From contig QGVD01000001.1 in the NCBI GenBank assembly GCA_003242685.1, positions 1 through 64,000 on the forward strand: DNA of 64,000 bases. The letters run 5' to 3'. Position numbers and translations under genes: made by a program. The notes beneath the pieces are model-generated. The model did no database searches. It worked only from the letters and a program-made list of their open reading frames with translations, and was not told the origin of the DNA. This document shows, one piece after another, positions 55,101-62,104 of the stretch. Within the stretch, counting starts at the first letter, position 1; every line of letters begins with the position of its first letter. This DNA comes from Pseudomonadota bacterium (GTDB lineage: Bacteria > Pseudomonadota > Gammaproteobacteria > Steroidobacterales > Steroidobacteraceae).

Positions 55101-55874
55101 GGCGATGGTGTCGCGCTCGTCGAGGCACGAAGCGAAACGGAAGCCGAGGCGCGCACGCGCGCCGGAGTTACGCGGCTTGCGCTGCTCGCGCTGCCTCAGC
55201 AGGCGAAGATGCTCCGGCGGCGCATCGCGGACGATGCCGAGCTCGTGCTGCTCTCCCAGGGACTCCCGCTCGCGAAGCCGCTTCCCGATGCGCTCACCGA
55301 GCGAATCTTCCGCGAGCGCTTCATACCCGACGACGTTCCGGTGCCCCGCGATGCGGCGGCGTTCGAGCGGCTGATCGATGCGTACCGCGCGGACATCGAC
55401 GAGACGGCGAACAGGCTCATCGACCTGCTCAAGTCCACGCTTCGCGAATGGCGCACGGTACGCGCGCTGCTCGCGAAGGTGCGGTCGCCGGTGTTCGCTT
55501 CGGCGGTTGCCGACATCGAAGCGCAGCTCGCGGGGCTTCTGGCTCCGAGCTTCATCGAATCGACTCCACTGCGCTGGCTCGAGCAGTTTCCGCGCTACCT
55601 GAAAGCCGTGCGGCGCCGTATCGAGCGCCTGCCCGGCAACGTCGCACGCGATGCGGAGCTGGCAGCGCAGGTCGAACCGTTTCAGCGTGCGCTGCGGGAG
55701 CTCGAGGAGCAGTCCGGCATGGACGCGAAACGCCCCGAGCTCGAGCAGCTCCGGTGGATGATCGAGGAATTCAGGGTCTCGCTCTTCGCCCAGGATCTGC
55801 GGACGGTCCTGCGCGTTTCACACAAGCGGCTCGCCGAGCAGCTCGAGCGTGCCCGGACGCCTGCACGGGGCTGA
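52170..55874 (+). CDS. hrpA: ATP-dependent RNA helicase HrpA (DEAH box)
   Basis: This protein has Walker A GATGSGKTT (from residue 34 in the form starting at TTG 52170), DEAH in LIIDEAHERS, a helicase C-domain with GRCGREAEGVCIRLYS, the HA2 and OB domains and the long HrpA-specific C-terminal half. From the first canonical start (TTG 52170) it has 1,234 residues. The same frame is open back to 51927 and encodes a typical HrpA N-terminus (LLIEALRARISEARIADR, then RELDRLEARG), but it contains no ATG, GTG or TTG; CTG at 51987 is possible. Including it gives about 1,295 residues, close to the 1,300 of Escherichia coli HrpA. HrpA acts on mRNA and stalled ribosomes. Confidence 0.95.
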   Translation: MPLRLEYDPQLPISAHREEILSALEKHRVIVVCGATGSGKTTQLPKLCLEAGRGALGLIGHTQPRRIAARALANRLAFELGTAVGGAVGYQVRFTDRTGPDCRVKLMTDGILLRELTGDPELLRYDTLIIDEAHERSINIDLLLGVLRGLAERRPELRVIVTSATIDPGKFADFFGGAPIIEVSGRSYPVEVRYRPLVAEDEDAAELSLPEGVVEAVRELDADPRTRGQDILVFLPGEKHIREAAEALQRARLPDTEVLPLFARLSAREQERIFQPHGTRRVVLATNVAETSLTVPGIRHVVDSGLARISRYSVRGKVQRLPIEPISKASADQRKGRCGREAEGVCIRLYSQEDFEAREEFTPPEILRTNLASVILQMAVIGLGEPERFPFLDPPDTRLVNDGVRLLQELRAMDERRRVTRIGRQIASLPVDPRLGRMLLAAARRRCLAEMLVIAAFLEIQDPRERPADAQQQADQQHAQFADSRSDFVAVLNLWRAWQAASAESSGAQLRKWCRERFLSFVRMREWQELHAELEDAVAELGLRPNVEPATYADLHQAILTGFLSSIGRLTERREYEGARGTRFVIAPGTPLAARPPRWVVAASLVETTRLYARMVAAVAPGWIETAGAHLLKRTYDDAHWLESRGYVAAYEAVSLYGLQLAARRRVNFGNIAPDVAREIFVREALVGGRAQIRGEFFTANRKLRAEIEYLEAKIRRRDILVDERTQMDFYLARIPRHISSVPAFERWREEAERREPRLLFMTREDLVRRDAPEVSPADFPDELQVGPNRLPLEYRFEPGAPDDGLTLVVPELLVEELEADRLAWLVPGMRLEKITAVLRALPKHLRRQLVPVPDHAREALAESEGTSAGFYEWMAQWISRRAGEAVTAAALAALGLPDHLRMNFRVVDDAGRRIAESRDLAAIRRRIRALRGGEPAPPARSASDVHRRWDFGELPRTASVERERLHLVVYPALEDRGDGVALVEARSETEAEARTRAGVTRLALLALPQQAKMLRRRIADDAELVLLSQGLPLAKPLPDALTERIFRERFIPDDVPVPRDAAAFERLIDAYRADIDETANRLIDLLKSTLREWRTVRALLAKVRSPVFASAVADIEAQLAGLLAPSFIESTPLRWLEQFPRYLKAVRRRIERLPGNVARDAELAAQVEPFQRALRELEEQSGMDAKRPELEQLRWMIEEFRVSLFAQDLRTVLRVSHKRLAEQLERARTPARG

Positions 55875-55902
55875 ATGCAAGCGCACGAGAGTCGGTCAAG
55901 AC

Positions 55903-56544
55903 ATGCGGTGGACGCGGCGAGACACGGCACTGGCCGAACTCTCGGCGATGACCGCGCTGATTCTCACGTATATCTGGATCTGGCGGGATGCGTTCCCCGG
56001 CGACGTGCTGGCGGTTGTCGCGGGCTACTTCGGCATCGCGCTCTCGAGCCACTGGCGCCGCGGTGAAACCGCTAGCGGGCTCGGGCTGCGATGGGACGAC
56101 TGGAAATCGGGAACGCGCGGCGCATCGCCCGTCGTGGCCTGCGCCGTGAGCGCACCGCTCGTGGCCGGAGCGCTGCTCGATTCCCTGCACTTTCCGGCCA
56201 CGCTGCACCTCCTTGCCTCCCTCGCCTGGCTTCTCGTGTGGGGCACGCTGCAGCAGTACGGCCTGCTTTGCTTCTTCTACCGGCGGATGAACGAGGTGCT
56301 GCCCGATCCCCGCGCGGCGACGGCGGGCACGGCGGTTCTGTTCGCCACCTTTCACCTGCCGAATCCGTTCCTCACCGCAGTCACGACTGCCGCCGGCGTG
56401 CTCTCCTGCACGCTCTACCGACGCGGGGTCAACGTGTTCGTGCTGGGAGCGGCTCACGCAGCCATCTCCATGGCGCTCTACTACGGTCTCCCCGAGAGCC
56501 TCACGCATGGTCTGCGCGTCGGGCCCGCCTACCTCGCGCGCTGA
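55903..56544 (+). CDS. CPBP-type membrane protein with altered catalytic motif
   Basis: This 213-residue integral membrane protein has about six helices and the CPBP (ABI) fold pattern. Motif 1 (EExxxR) reads QQYGLL (Gln117, Gln118), so the catalytic Glu pair and the Arg are missing. Motif 2 is kept as FATFH (Phe147-His151) and motif 3 has His185 in HAAIS. Some CPBP branches with QQ exist as non-proteolytic members. I use the ATG at 55903; the frame is open back into hrpA. It starts 28 bases after hrpA. Confidence 0.7.
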   Translation: MRWTRRDTALAELSAMTALILTYIWIWRDAFPGDVLAVVAGYFGIALSSHWRRGETASGLGLRWDDWKSGTRGASPVVACAVSAPLVAGALLDSLHFPATLHLLASLAWLLVWGTLQQYGLLCFFYRRMNEVLPDPRAATAGTAVLFATFHLPNPFLTAVTTAAGVLSCTLYRRGVNVFVLGAAHAAISMALYYGLPESLTHGLRVGPAYLAR

Positions 56545-56681
56545 GGCTCAAACGTCGGCGCCCTTTACAGAACTCCCCCGTCGCGCGCCTTGCCGTGCAC
56601 GCAAGTGCTTGAAAACCCGTGAAACTTCAAAGCTGGCGAGGAGTTTGCACCGCGAAGGTGCTTGAACTCGAAGAGGCGGGC

Positions 56682-56879
56682 ATGAACGTCATCCTGCAGC
56701 ACATGCGATACCTGGTCGAAGGCCACGAGGTGTGCTTCGACCGCAGCTCCGGCTGGCACTGCGACTGCGCATTCTTCGCAGCGGACCTCACGTGTGAGCA
56801 CATACTGCAGGCGATCGCTTCACGCATGATGCGCAGCGCGGATAGGCTCGAACCGGAGTCTCTGGCGCTGGGATCCTGA
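56682..56879 (+). CDS. SWIM-type zinc-finger mini-protein
   Basis: This 65-residue protein is nearly all a SWIM zinc finger: CDCAFFAADLTCEH gives Cys27, Cys29, Cys38 and His40, the CxCx(n)CxH pattern. Usually SWIM domains are parts of larger helicase or transposase-type proteins; a free-standing one is unusual. The ATG at 56682 has GAGG 7 bases upstream; the frame is open to a GTG at 56619, which would add 21 residues. The C-terminus is a short helix. The function is unknown; DNA or protein binding is the family expectation. Confidence 0.6.
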   Translation: MNVILQHMRYLVEGHEVCFDRSSGWHCDCAFFAADLTCEHILQAIASRMMRSADRLEPESLALGS

Positions 56880-56956
56880 GCGCCACCGGATCGGCTGCCA
56901 CGCCAGTGATTGCGACCGGACCGCACGACGCGGCCCGCGGTCCGCCTTTCCTCTGT

Positions 56957-56962
56957 TACAAT
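56957..56962 (+). promoter_or_regulatory. Candidate -10 element in the 56880-57164 intergenic region
   Basis: TACAAT in the context CTGTTACAATG is a good sigma-70 -10 hexamer, about 200 bases upstream of the DUF2909 start. No convincing -35 was found at 16-18 bases. The remaining intergenic bases contain no gene or RNA that I can identify. Confidence 0.35.
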
Positions 56963-57164
56963 GCATTCGCGTTTCCCGGGGAGTTCCCGGCACGTTCGCG
57001 CCGGCGGCGCCGCGCAACCATGCCGGATCGCATCGACGGGCGCCGCGTGCGCAGCGCGCACCCCTGCGGAGGACTTCAGTGAGATTCACCACCTCTTCCG
57101 ACCGTACCGTGGCCCCACCCGGCGGCGGTGCGACGCCCCTGACGAGCACGAGAGCACCGCGCTG

Positions 57165-57392
57165 ATGCCCGGAGAGATCAAGATTCTGGTCGCGGTCGCT
57201 CTGCTTGCGGTCGTCATCAGCCTCGGCAAGGGGCTCTACCACCTGACGGCGGGCAGCAAACAGTCGAGCGAACATTCGGCGAAGCTCGCGCGCGCACTGA
57301 CGGTGCGCATCGCCCTGTCGATCGTTCTCTTCCTGGTTCTGATGGCGGGATGGTACTTCGGAATCATCTCGCCACATGAAATGGGGCAGTGA
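57165..57392 (+). CDS. DUF2909 twin-transmembrane protein
   Basis: This 75-residue protein has two membrane segments (about residues 6-25 and 45-66) with the family sequences VISLGKGLYHLTAG and ALTVRIALSIVLFLVLMAGWYFGIISPH. DUF2909 proteins usually sit by aa3-type oxidase and SURF1 genes; no such genes are nearby here. The ATG at 57165 is chosen because it begins the first helix. It is followed directly by the hybrid kinase gene, possibly in one transcript. Confidence 0.85.
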   Translation: MPGEIKILVAVALLAVVISLGKGLYHLTAGSKQSSEHSAKLARALTVRIALSIVLFLVLMAGWYFGIISPHEMGQ

Positions 57393-57427
57393 TGCCCCCG
57401 CCCGTGTGCGGCACAGGACGGGGCGAA

Positions 57428-60385
57428 ATGAGCATCTTTCGCTGGCCTGAGGAGCACACGGGGCAGACGAGCTGGAGCGGTACGGGCGAGCGCGAGCACT
57501 TCGCCCAGTTCTACGACGACGAATCCGTCCTGCTGGAGTCGGTCGCCGGCTTCGTGCAGAACGGAATCGAAACGGGCGCAGCAATCGTCCTGGTCGTCAC
57601 CGAAGCGCACCGGGCGACGCTCGGGCGCAGATGGCGCAGCCTCGGCCTCGACACGGCGGCGCTGCGCGAGCGCGGGCAGTTCGTCGTGCTCGATGCCGCG
57701 CAGACACTCGCGCGGATCATGGACGGCGACCGCCCGGACCGGGCGCGTCTCTTCGAGCTCGCACACGGGTTCCTCGCCCCGATGGCCGGGCGGCACGGCA
57801 GGATCGCCATTTTCGGCGAGATGGTGACGCTGCTGTGGAAGGCGGGCCGCTACGAGGCTGCGATCGAGCTCGACGGCCTGTGGAACGAGCTCGTCGCGCC
57901 GTATTCCCTTTCTCTCTTCTGTGCCTTCCCGCTCCAGGACTGCGCTTCGAGCGCCCAGCAGGAGCATCTCAGGCGGTTGTGCGCTTCGCACACGCGCATC
58001 GCGCCCGCGGAGGCTCTCACGGCTCTGACGGACGTCGACGAAAGGATGCGGGCGGTCGCCTACCTGCAGCAGCAGGCGGCATCGCTCGAACAGGCGCTGC
58101 GCGCCCATCGAAGGATCGAGCTCACCCTCGGGCATCGTGAGCGCGAGTTCGCGGACCTGGCCGAGAACGCTCCGATTCCGATCCACATGGTGGGACCCGA
58201 CGGCATCATCCGCTGGGCGAACGCCGCCGAGCTCGCGCTGCTCGGATGCACGGCGGACGAGTATCTGGGCCATCACATCGGCGAGTTCCATGCCGACCGG
58301 CGCGCGGCCGATGCGCTCCTCGCGCGGATCCTCGCGGGCGAGACGCTGCACGAGTATCCCGCGCGGCTGCGCCGCAGGGACGGAGCGATCCTCGACGTCC
58401 TGCTCTCCGTCAACTCCCATCTCGAGAACGGCAAGGTCGTCTACAGCCGCTGCTACACGCGCGACGTCACGGACCGTGTGCGCGCCGAGGAGCGGCTCCT
58501 CGAGCGGGACGCCGTGCTGCATCTCGCGATGCGCAGCGCGCACATGGGCATGTGGGTCCATGACCTGCAGAACGATGCCGTGCGCTGGAGCGCGGAGCTC
58601 GAGGAGCTGTGCGGCCTGCCTCCGGGCGGTTTCGGCGACTCCTTCGCGGCGTTCCGCGAGCGCGTCCATCCCGAGGACCAGCAGGCGCTCGCCTCGGCCA
58701 TAGAGGATGCGATCGTCGACGGCCGCGACTATCGCGTCGAGTTCCGCTTCCGGCACGCGAACGGCACCTGGCGCTGGATGGAGGGCCGCGGCCGCGCGGT
58801 GTACGACGCTTCCGGTCGCGCGGTGCGGCTGTGCGGCATCGCGATGGACGTCACCGAGCGCAAGCGCGCGGAGGAATCGCAGGTCCTGCTGGCGGCGCTC
58901 GTGGAATGCTCGCACGACGCGATCATCAGCAAGACGCTGGACGGCCGCATCAGCTCGTGGAACGCCGGCGCGCAGCGGATCTTCGGTTATGCGCCGGAGG
59001 AAGTGATCGGCAGGCCGATCACCATTCTCATCCCGCCCGAGCTGCAGCACGAGGAGGACCAGATTCTCGCGCGAGTCGAGAACGGCGAGCGCATCGAGCA
59101 CTACGAAACCGAGCGCCTCGCCCGCGACGGACGCCGGATCAGCGTCTCGCTGACGGTCTCGCCCATTCGCGACGGCCGGGGCAACGTCGTCGGTGCGTCG
59201 AAGATCGCGCGCGACGTCACCGAGCGCAAACGTGCCGAGGCTGCGCTGCGCGAGGCGGACCGGCGCAAGGACGAGTTCCTCGCCATCCTCGCTCACGAGC
59301 TGCGCAATCCGCTCGCACCGATCCGCTACGCGCTCACGATCGCCAGGCAGCCCGGCCGCACGGCGCAGCAGCATCGGCGCACGCAGGACGTCATCGAGCG
59401 CCAGGTGGAGCACATGGCGCGGCTCCTCGACGATCTGCTCGACGTCTCGCGCATCACCCGCGGAGTCATGGAGCTGCGCAAGACGCGCATGGAGCTCACG
59501 TCGGCGATCGCCGCCGCGATCGAAGCGGCCCGCCCGGCGCTCGATGCCAGGCGCCACACTCTCACCGTGGATCTGCCGCGCGAGCCCGTACGGCTCGAGG
59601 CGGACGCGGTGCGCCTGGCGCAGGTGTTCTCCAATCTGCTCATCAACGCGGCGAAGTACACCGACGCCGGCGGCGACATCCGGCTCGAGGCGAAGCCCGA
59701 GGGACGCGAGGTCGTCGTGACGGTGAGCGACAACGGCATCGGAATCTCCCCGGAGATGATGCCGCGCCTGTTCACGCTGTTCTCGCAGGCGCACTCGGCG
59801 CTTGAGCGTTCCGAGGGCGGACTCGGCATAGGACTCGCGCTCGTGCGCGGGCTCGTCAACCTGCACGGAGGCACGATCGAGGCCCACAGCGAAGGGCTCG
59901 GCCGCGGGAGCCGCTTCGTCGTCCGCCTTCCGCTCGGAACGGCTCCGGAGGAAGAACCCCGGAAACGGCGCCGCAAGGAACGGACGGAACGGCGCACGTC
60001 TCTCCGGGTGCTCGTCGCCGATGACAACCGTGACAGCGCCGAGTGCTGCGCGACGCTGCTGCAGCTATGGGGTCACGAGGTCGAGATCGCTCACTCGGGC
60101 CGGCAGGCGCTCGAAGCCGCCGAGAGCTTCCGCCCGGATGCCGTCGTGCTCGACATCGGAATGCCGGAGATGAACGGCTACGAGGTCGCCGCGCGAATCC
60201 GCGCGGCGGAGTGGGGACGCGAAACGATCCTGATCGCCGTCACCGGCTGGGGGCAGGACGAGGACAAGCGGCGCGCCATGGAAGCCGGGTTCGATCACCA
60301 TCTCACCAAACCGATCGATCCGCGGTGCCTCGAGACTCTGCTCAGACGGGAAGGTAACGAAGGCCCTGCTCCGGCAGCATCCTGA
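57428..60385 (+). CDS. MEDS-PAS hybrid sensor histidine kinase
   Basis: This 985-residue soluble kinase opens with a MEDS (DcmR-type) sensory domain (about residues 15-180: HFAQFYDDESVLLESVAGFV, AIFGEMVTLLW, LFCAFPL). Three PAS domains follow (about 245-360, 370-490 and 490-610), then HisKA with His623 (AHELRNPLAPIRYAL), HATPase (NLLINAAKYT, GIGLALVRGLVN) and a receiver domain with Asp909 (VVLDIGMPEMNG). MEDS domains sense organic C1-type or hydrocarbon cues in methylotrophs and methanogens. I chose ATG 57428 (MSIFRWPEEHTG); an ATG at 57392 that overlaps the upstream stop is also possible. No separate response regulator follows. Confidence 0.9.
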   Translation: MSIFRWPEEHTGQTSWSGTGEREHFAQFYDDESVLLESVAGFVQNGIETGAAIVLVVTEAHRATLGRRWRSLGLDTAALRERGQFVVLDAAQTLARIMDGDRPDRARLFELAHGFLAPMAGRHGRIAIFGEMVTLLWKAGRYEAAIELDGLWNELVAPYSLSLFCAFPLQDCASSAQQEHLRRLCASHTRIAPAEALTALTDVDERMRAVAYLQQQAASLEQALRAHRRIELTLGHREREFADLAENAPIPIHMVGPDGIIRWANAAELALLGCTADEYLGHHIGEFHADRRAADALLARILAGETLHEYPARLRRRDGAILDVLLSVNSHLENGKVVYSRCYTRDVTDRVRAEERLLERDAVLHLAMRSAHMGMWVHDLQNDAVRWSAELEELCGLPPGGFGDSFAAFRERVHPEDQQALASAIEDAIVDGRDYRVEFRFRHANGTWRWMEGRGRAVYDASGRAVRLCGIAMDVTERKRAEESQVLLAALVECSHDAIISKTLDGRISSWNAGAQRIFGYAPEEVIGRPITILIPPELQHEEDQILARVENGERIEHYETERLARDGRRISVSLTVSPIRDGRGNVVGASKIARDVTERKRAEAALREADRRKDEFLAILAHELRNPLAPIRYALTIARQPGRTAQQHRRTQDVIERQVEHMARLLDDLLDVSRITRGVMELRKTRMELTSAIAAAIEAARPALDARRHTLTVDLPREPVRLEADAVRLAQVFSNLLINAAKYTDAGGDIRLEAKPEGREVVVTVSDNGIGISPEMMPRLFTLFSQAHSALERSEGGLGIGLALVRGLVNLHGGTIEAHSEGLGRGSRFVVRLPLGTAPEEEPRKRRRKERTERRTSLRVLVADDNRDSAECCATLLQLWGHEVEIAHSGRQALEAAESFRPDAVVLDIGMPEMNGYEVAARIRAAEWGRETILIAVTGWGQDEDKRRAMEAGFDHHLTKPIDPRCLETLLRREGNEGPAPAAS

Positions 60386-60449
60386 GCTTCCGGCATCGCC
60401 TCGACGGGCTCCGCTGCGAGCGGTGCGCTTCACCGCCTGGCGGGATTCC

Positions 60450-61235
60450 TCATCCCCAGCGTGAGCATTCCGGACCGGGCACGAAGGCTTCGTGCGGTCT
60501 GCCGCTCCGGCTTCGCGCGAGCGCTGCGCGTACCGCAGGACGCTCGTGCATGCGCGCGAGGAACTCGACGATGCGCGGAGTCGCGCTCTCGTTCACGACC
60601 TGCGGAGCGAGATCGGGCAGCGGACGCAGCAGCGCGAACGCATCGATGTCCGCGATCGAGTACTCGTCGCCCGCGAGCCACCGGGAGCTTCCGAGCGCGG
60701 CTTCGATGTGGCTCACGGGAAACTGGAGGCGACGTCTGAGATCCTCCAGCGCACGTTCGTCCCATGCGTGGTCGATCACCGCGAGCCAGGCATTGCGCCG
60801 CTCGATCGGCTCGATCGCCGCGACGCGGGCGCGCAGCTCGTCGCGATTCCGTTCGGCAAGCGCGGGAACGAGATAGCGCGCGCAGCCGAGCGCGCAGACG
60901 ATCGGCGCGAGGATCAGAGCCCCCAGCTGCCCGAAGGCGCGGGCACGGTAGTGCTCGAAGGCGCCGCCCGGCAGAAGCTCGGGACCGGGCAGGCTCTCCG
61001 CGATGTACTCCAGCATGAAGTACGAGCCGCTCACGACTTCGCCGTCGTGCACGAGCAGCGGCCCTTCCCGCTCGAGATGGAGCTGCGATTCCTGATTTGC
61101 CGGGAAGCCGGGCGCGAACTGTTCGAACCGCGTCGGATCGAACCAGCGGCTCACCCATTCGGCGCCCTTCTCCTCGAGGGCGATGAGCGGCTTGAGGAAG
61201 AAGACGTTCGGCTCCCAGTGATAGAGCTCCAGCAT
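60450..61235 (-). CDS. LigF-like glutathione S-transferase, copy 1
   Basis: This 261-residue GST has an N-terminal thioredoxin-fold domain (LELYHWEPNVFFLKPLIALEEKG) and a glutathione-site region VVSGSYFMLEYIAESLPG. The helical C-terminal domain ends in DEYSIADIDAFALLR. The KLY-type start, the ANS/FFLKP turn and the length resemble beta-aryl etherases of the LigF branch, which cleave lignin-type beta-O-4 bonds with glutathione. The next gene on the same strand is a paralogue. A generic GST cannot be excluded. The ATG is at 61235. Confidence 0.8.
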   Translation of the reverse strand: MLELYHWEPNVFFLKPLIALEEKGAEWVSRWFDPTRFEQFAPGFPANQESQLHLEREGPLLVHDGEVVSGSYFMLEYIAESLPGPELLPGGAFEHYRARAFGQLGALILAPIVCALGCARYLVPALAERNRDELRARVAAIEPIERRNAWLAVIDHAWDERALEDLRRRLQFPVSHIEAALGSSRWLAGDEYSIADIDAFALLRPLPDLAPQVVNESATPRIVEFLARMHERPAVRAALARSRSGRPHEAFVPGPECSRWG

Positions 61236-61238
61236 GCG

Positions 61239-61997
61239 TCAGCCCTCCTGACAGAGCGCCGCGAAGCGCTGTGCGAAAGCCGTGCGGCTCTTCTTCCAGG
61301 TCTCGCGCGTCGCAGGTCGCGCGGCGATGCTGCGCAGCCAGCGCATGATGTTCGGCGTCCTCGTCTCGTTGCAGCGCTCGGGCTGAGTGAACGGCAGTGC
61401 GTAGCCGAGATTGAAGCCGCTGATGTCCGCGAGCGAGAAACTCCCGCCCGCGATCCATTCGTACCGGGCCAGATGCTCCTCGAGCACCGTCGTCGCGAAC
61501 TCGATGCGCCGGCGCGACTCGGCGAGCTCCTCGGGCGTGAACTCGTTGAACATCGCCTTGCGCCAGGCGACGCGCCGCGACTCGAGCGGGATGCGCTGGA
61601 TCGCGGCCTCGAGCTCGCGCGGGTCCCGCTGGCGCATCGCCGGACCGACGAACACGCTCCAGCCGATCATGCTGAGCGAGGGGCCGAAGTACGCGTCGAA
61701 GAAGCGCATCCACCATCGCATGCGCCAGCGCTCCTTCGGCTCGCGGGGACGCAGCGGCGGGCCTTCGAAGACCTCGTCGATGTACTCCATCATCGGCGTC
61801 GATTCGGTGAGGATCCGCTCGCCGTGGACCATCGTCGGTATGGTGCCGTCCGGGTTGATGCGCAGATATTCCGGTCGATGCTGATCGAGCTGGAGCAGGT
61901 CGACGTAATGACTTTCGTAGCTCACGCCCTTCTCGGCGAGAGCGAGCATGGGCTTGCCCGAATTCGCGTTCGGCTCCCAGTGATACAGCTTCAGCAT
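61239..61997 (-). CDS. LigF-like glutathione S-transferase, copy 2
   Basis: This 252-residue GST is closer to LigF beta-etherases: start LKLYHWEPNANSGKPMLALAEKG, then TESTPMMEYIDEVFEG, SMIGWSVFVGPAMRQ, RIPLESRRVAWRKAMFNEF and SLADISGFNLGYALPF. LigF from Sphingobium has the same ANS.KP turn, TES motif and IGW/WRRA segments as I recall it. The ATG at 61997 is chosen (MLKLYHWEP); the frame is open further upstream. It lies 3 bases upstream of copy 1 and diverges from the OFA transporter gene. Confidence 0.82.
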   Translation of the reverse strand: MLKLYHWEPNANSGKPMLALAEKGVSYESHYVDLLQLDQHRPEYLRINPDGTIPTMVHGERILTESTPMMEYIDEVFEGPPLRPREPKERWRMRWWMRFFDAYFGPSLSMIGWSVFVGPAMRQRDPRELEAAIQRIPLESRRVAWRKAMFNEFTPEELAESRRRIEFATTVLEEHLARYEWIAGGSFSLADISGFNLGYALPFTQPERCNETRTPNIMRWLRSIAARPATRETWKKSRTAFAQRFAALCQEG

Positions 61998-62104
61998 GAG
62001 CAGCCTCCCGGGCCGGACCGACCGTGGCCATCCGGCGCACCATAGCCGACCGTGCCCGAATTCACCTAAACTGCCGCGGCGAGCCCTGAGGATCACCCGT
62101 CCCG

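Noticed and set aside
57236..59887. Minus-strand open frame of 883 codons opposite the hybrid kinase
   Set aside because: It is a complement of strong plus-strand domains. No motif was found in its translation.
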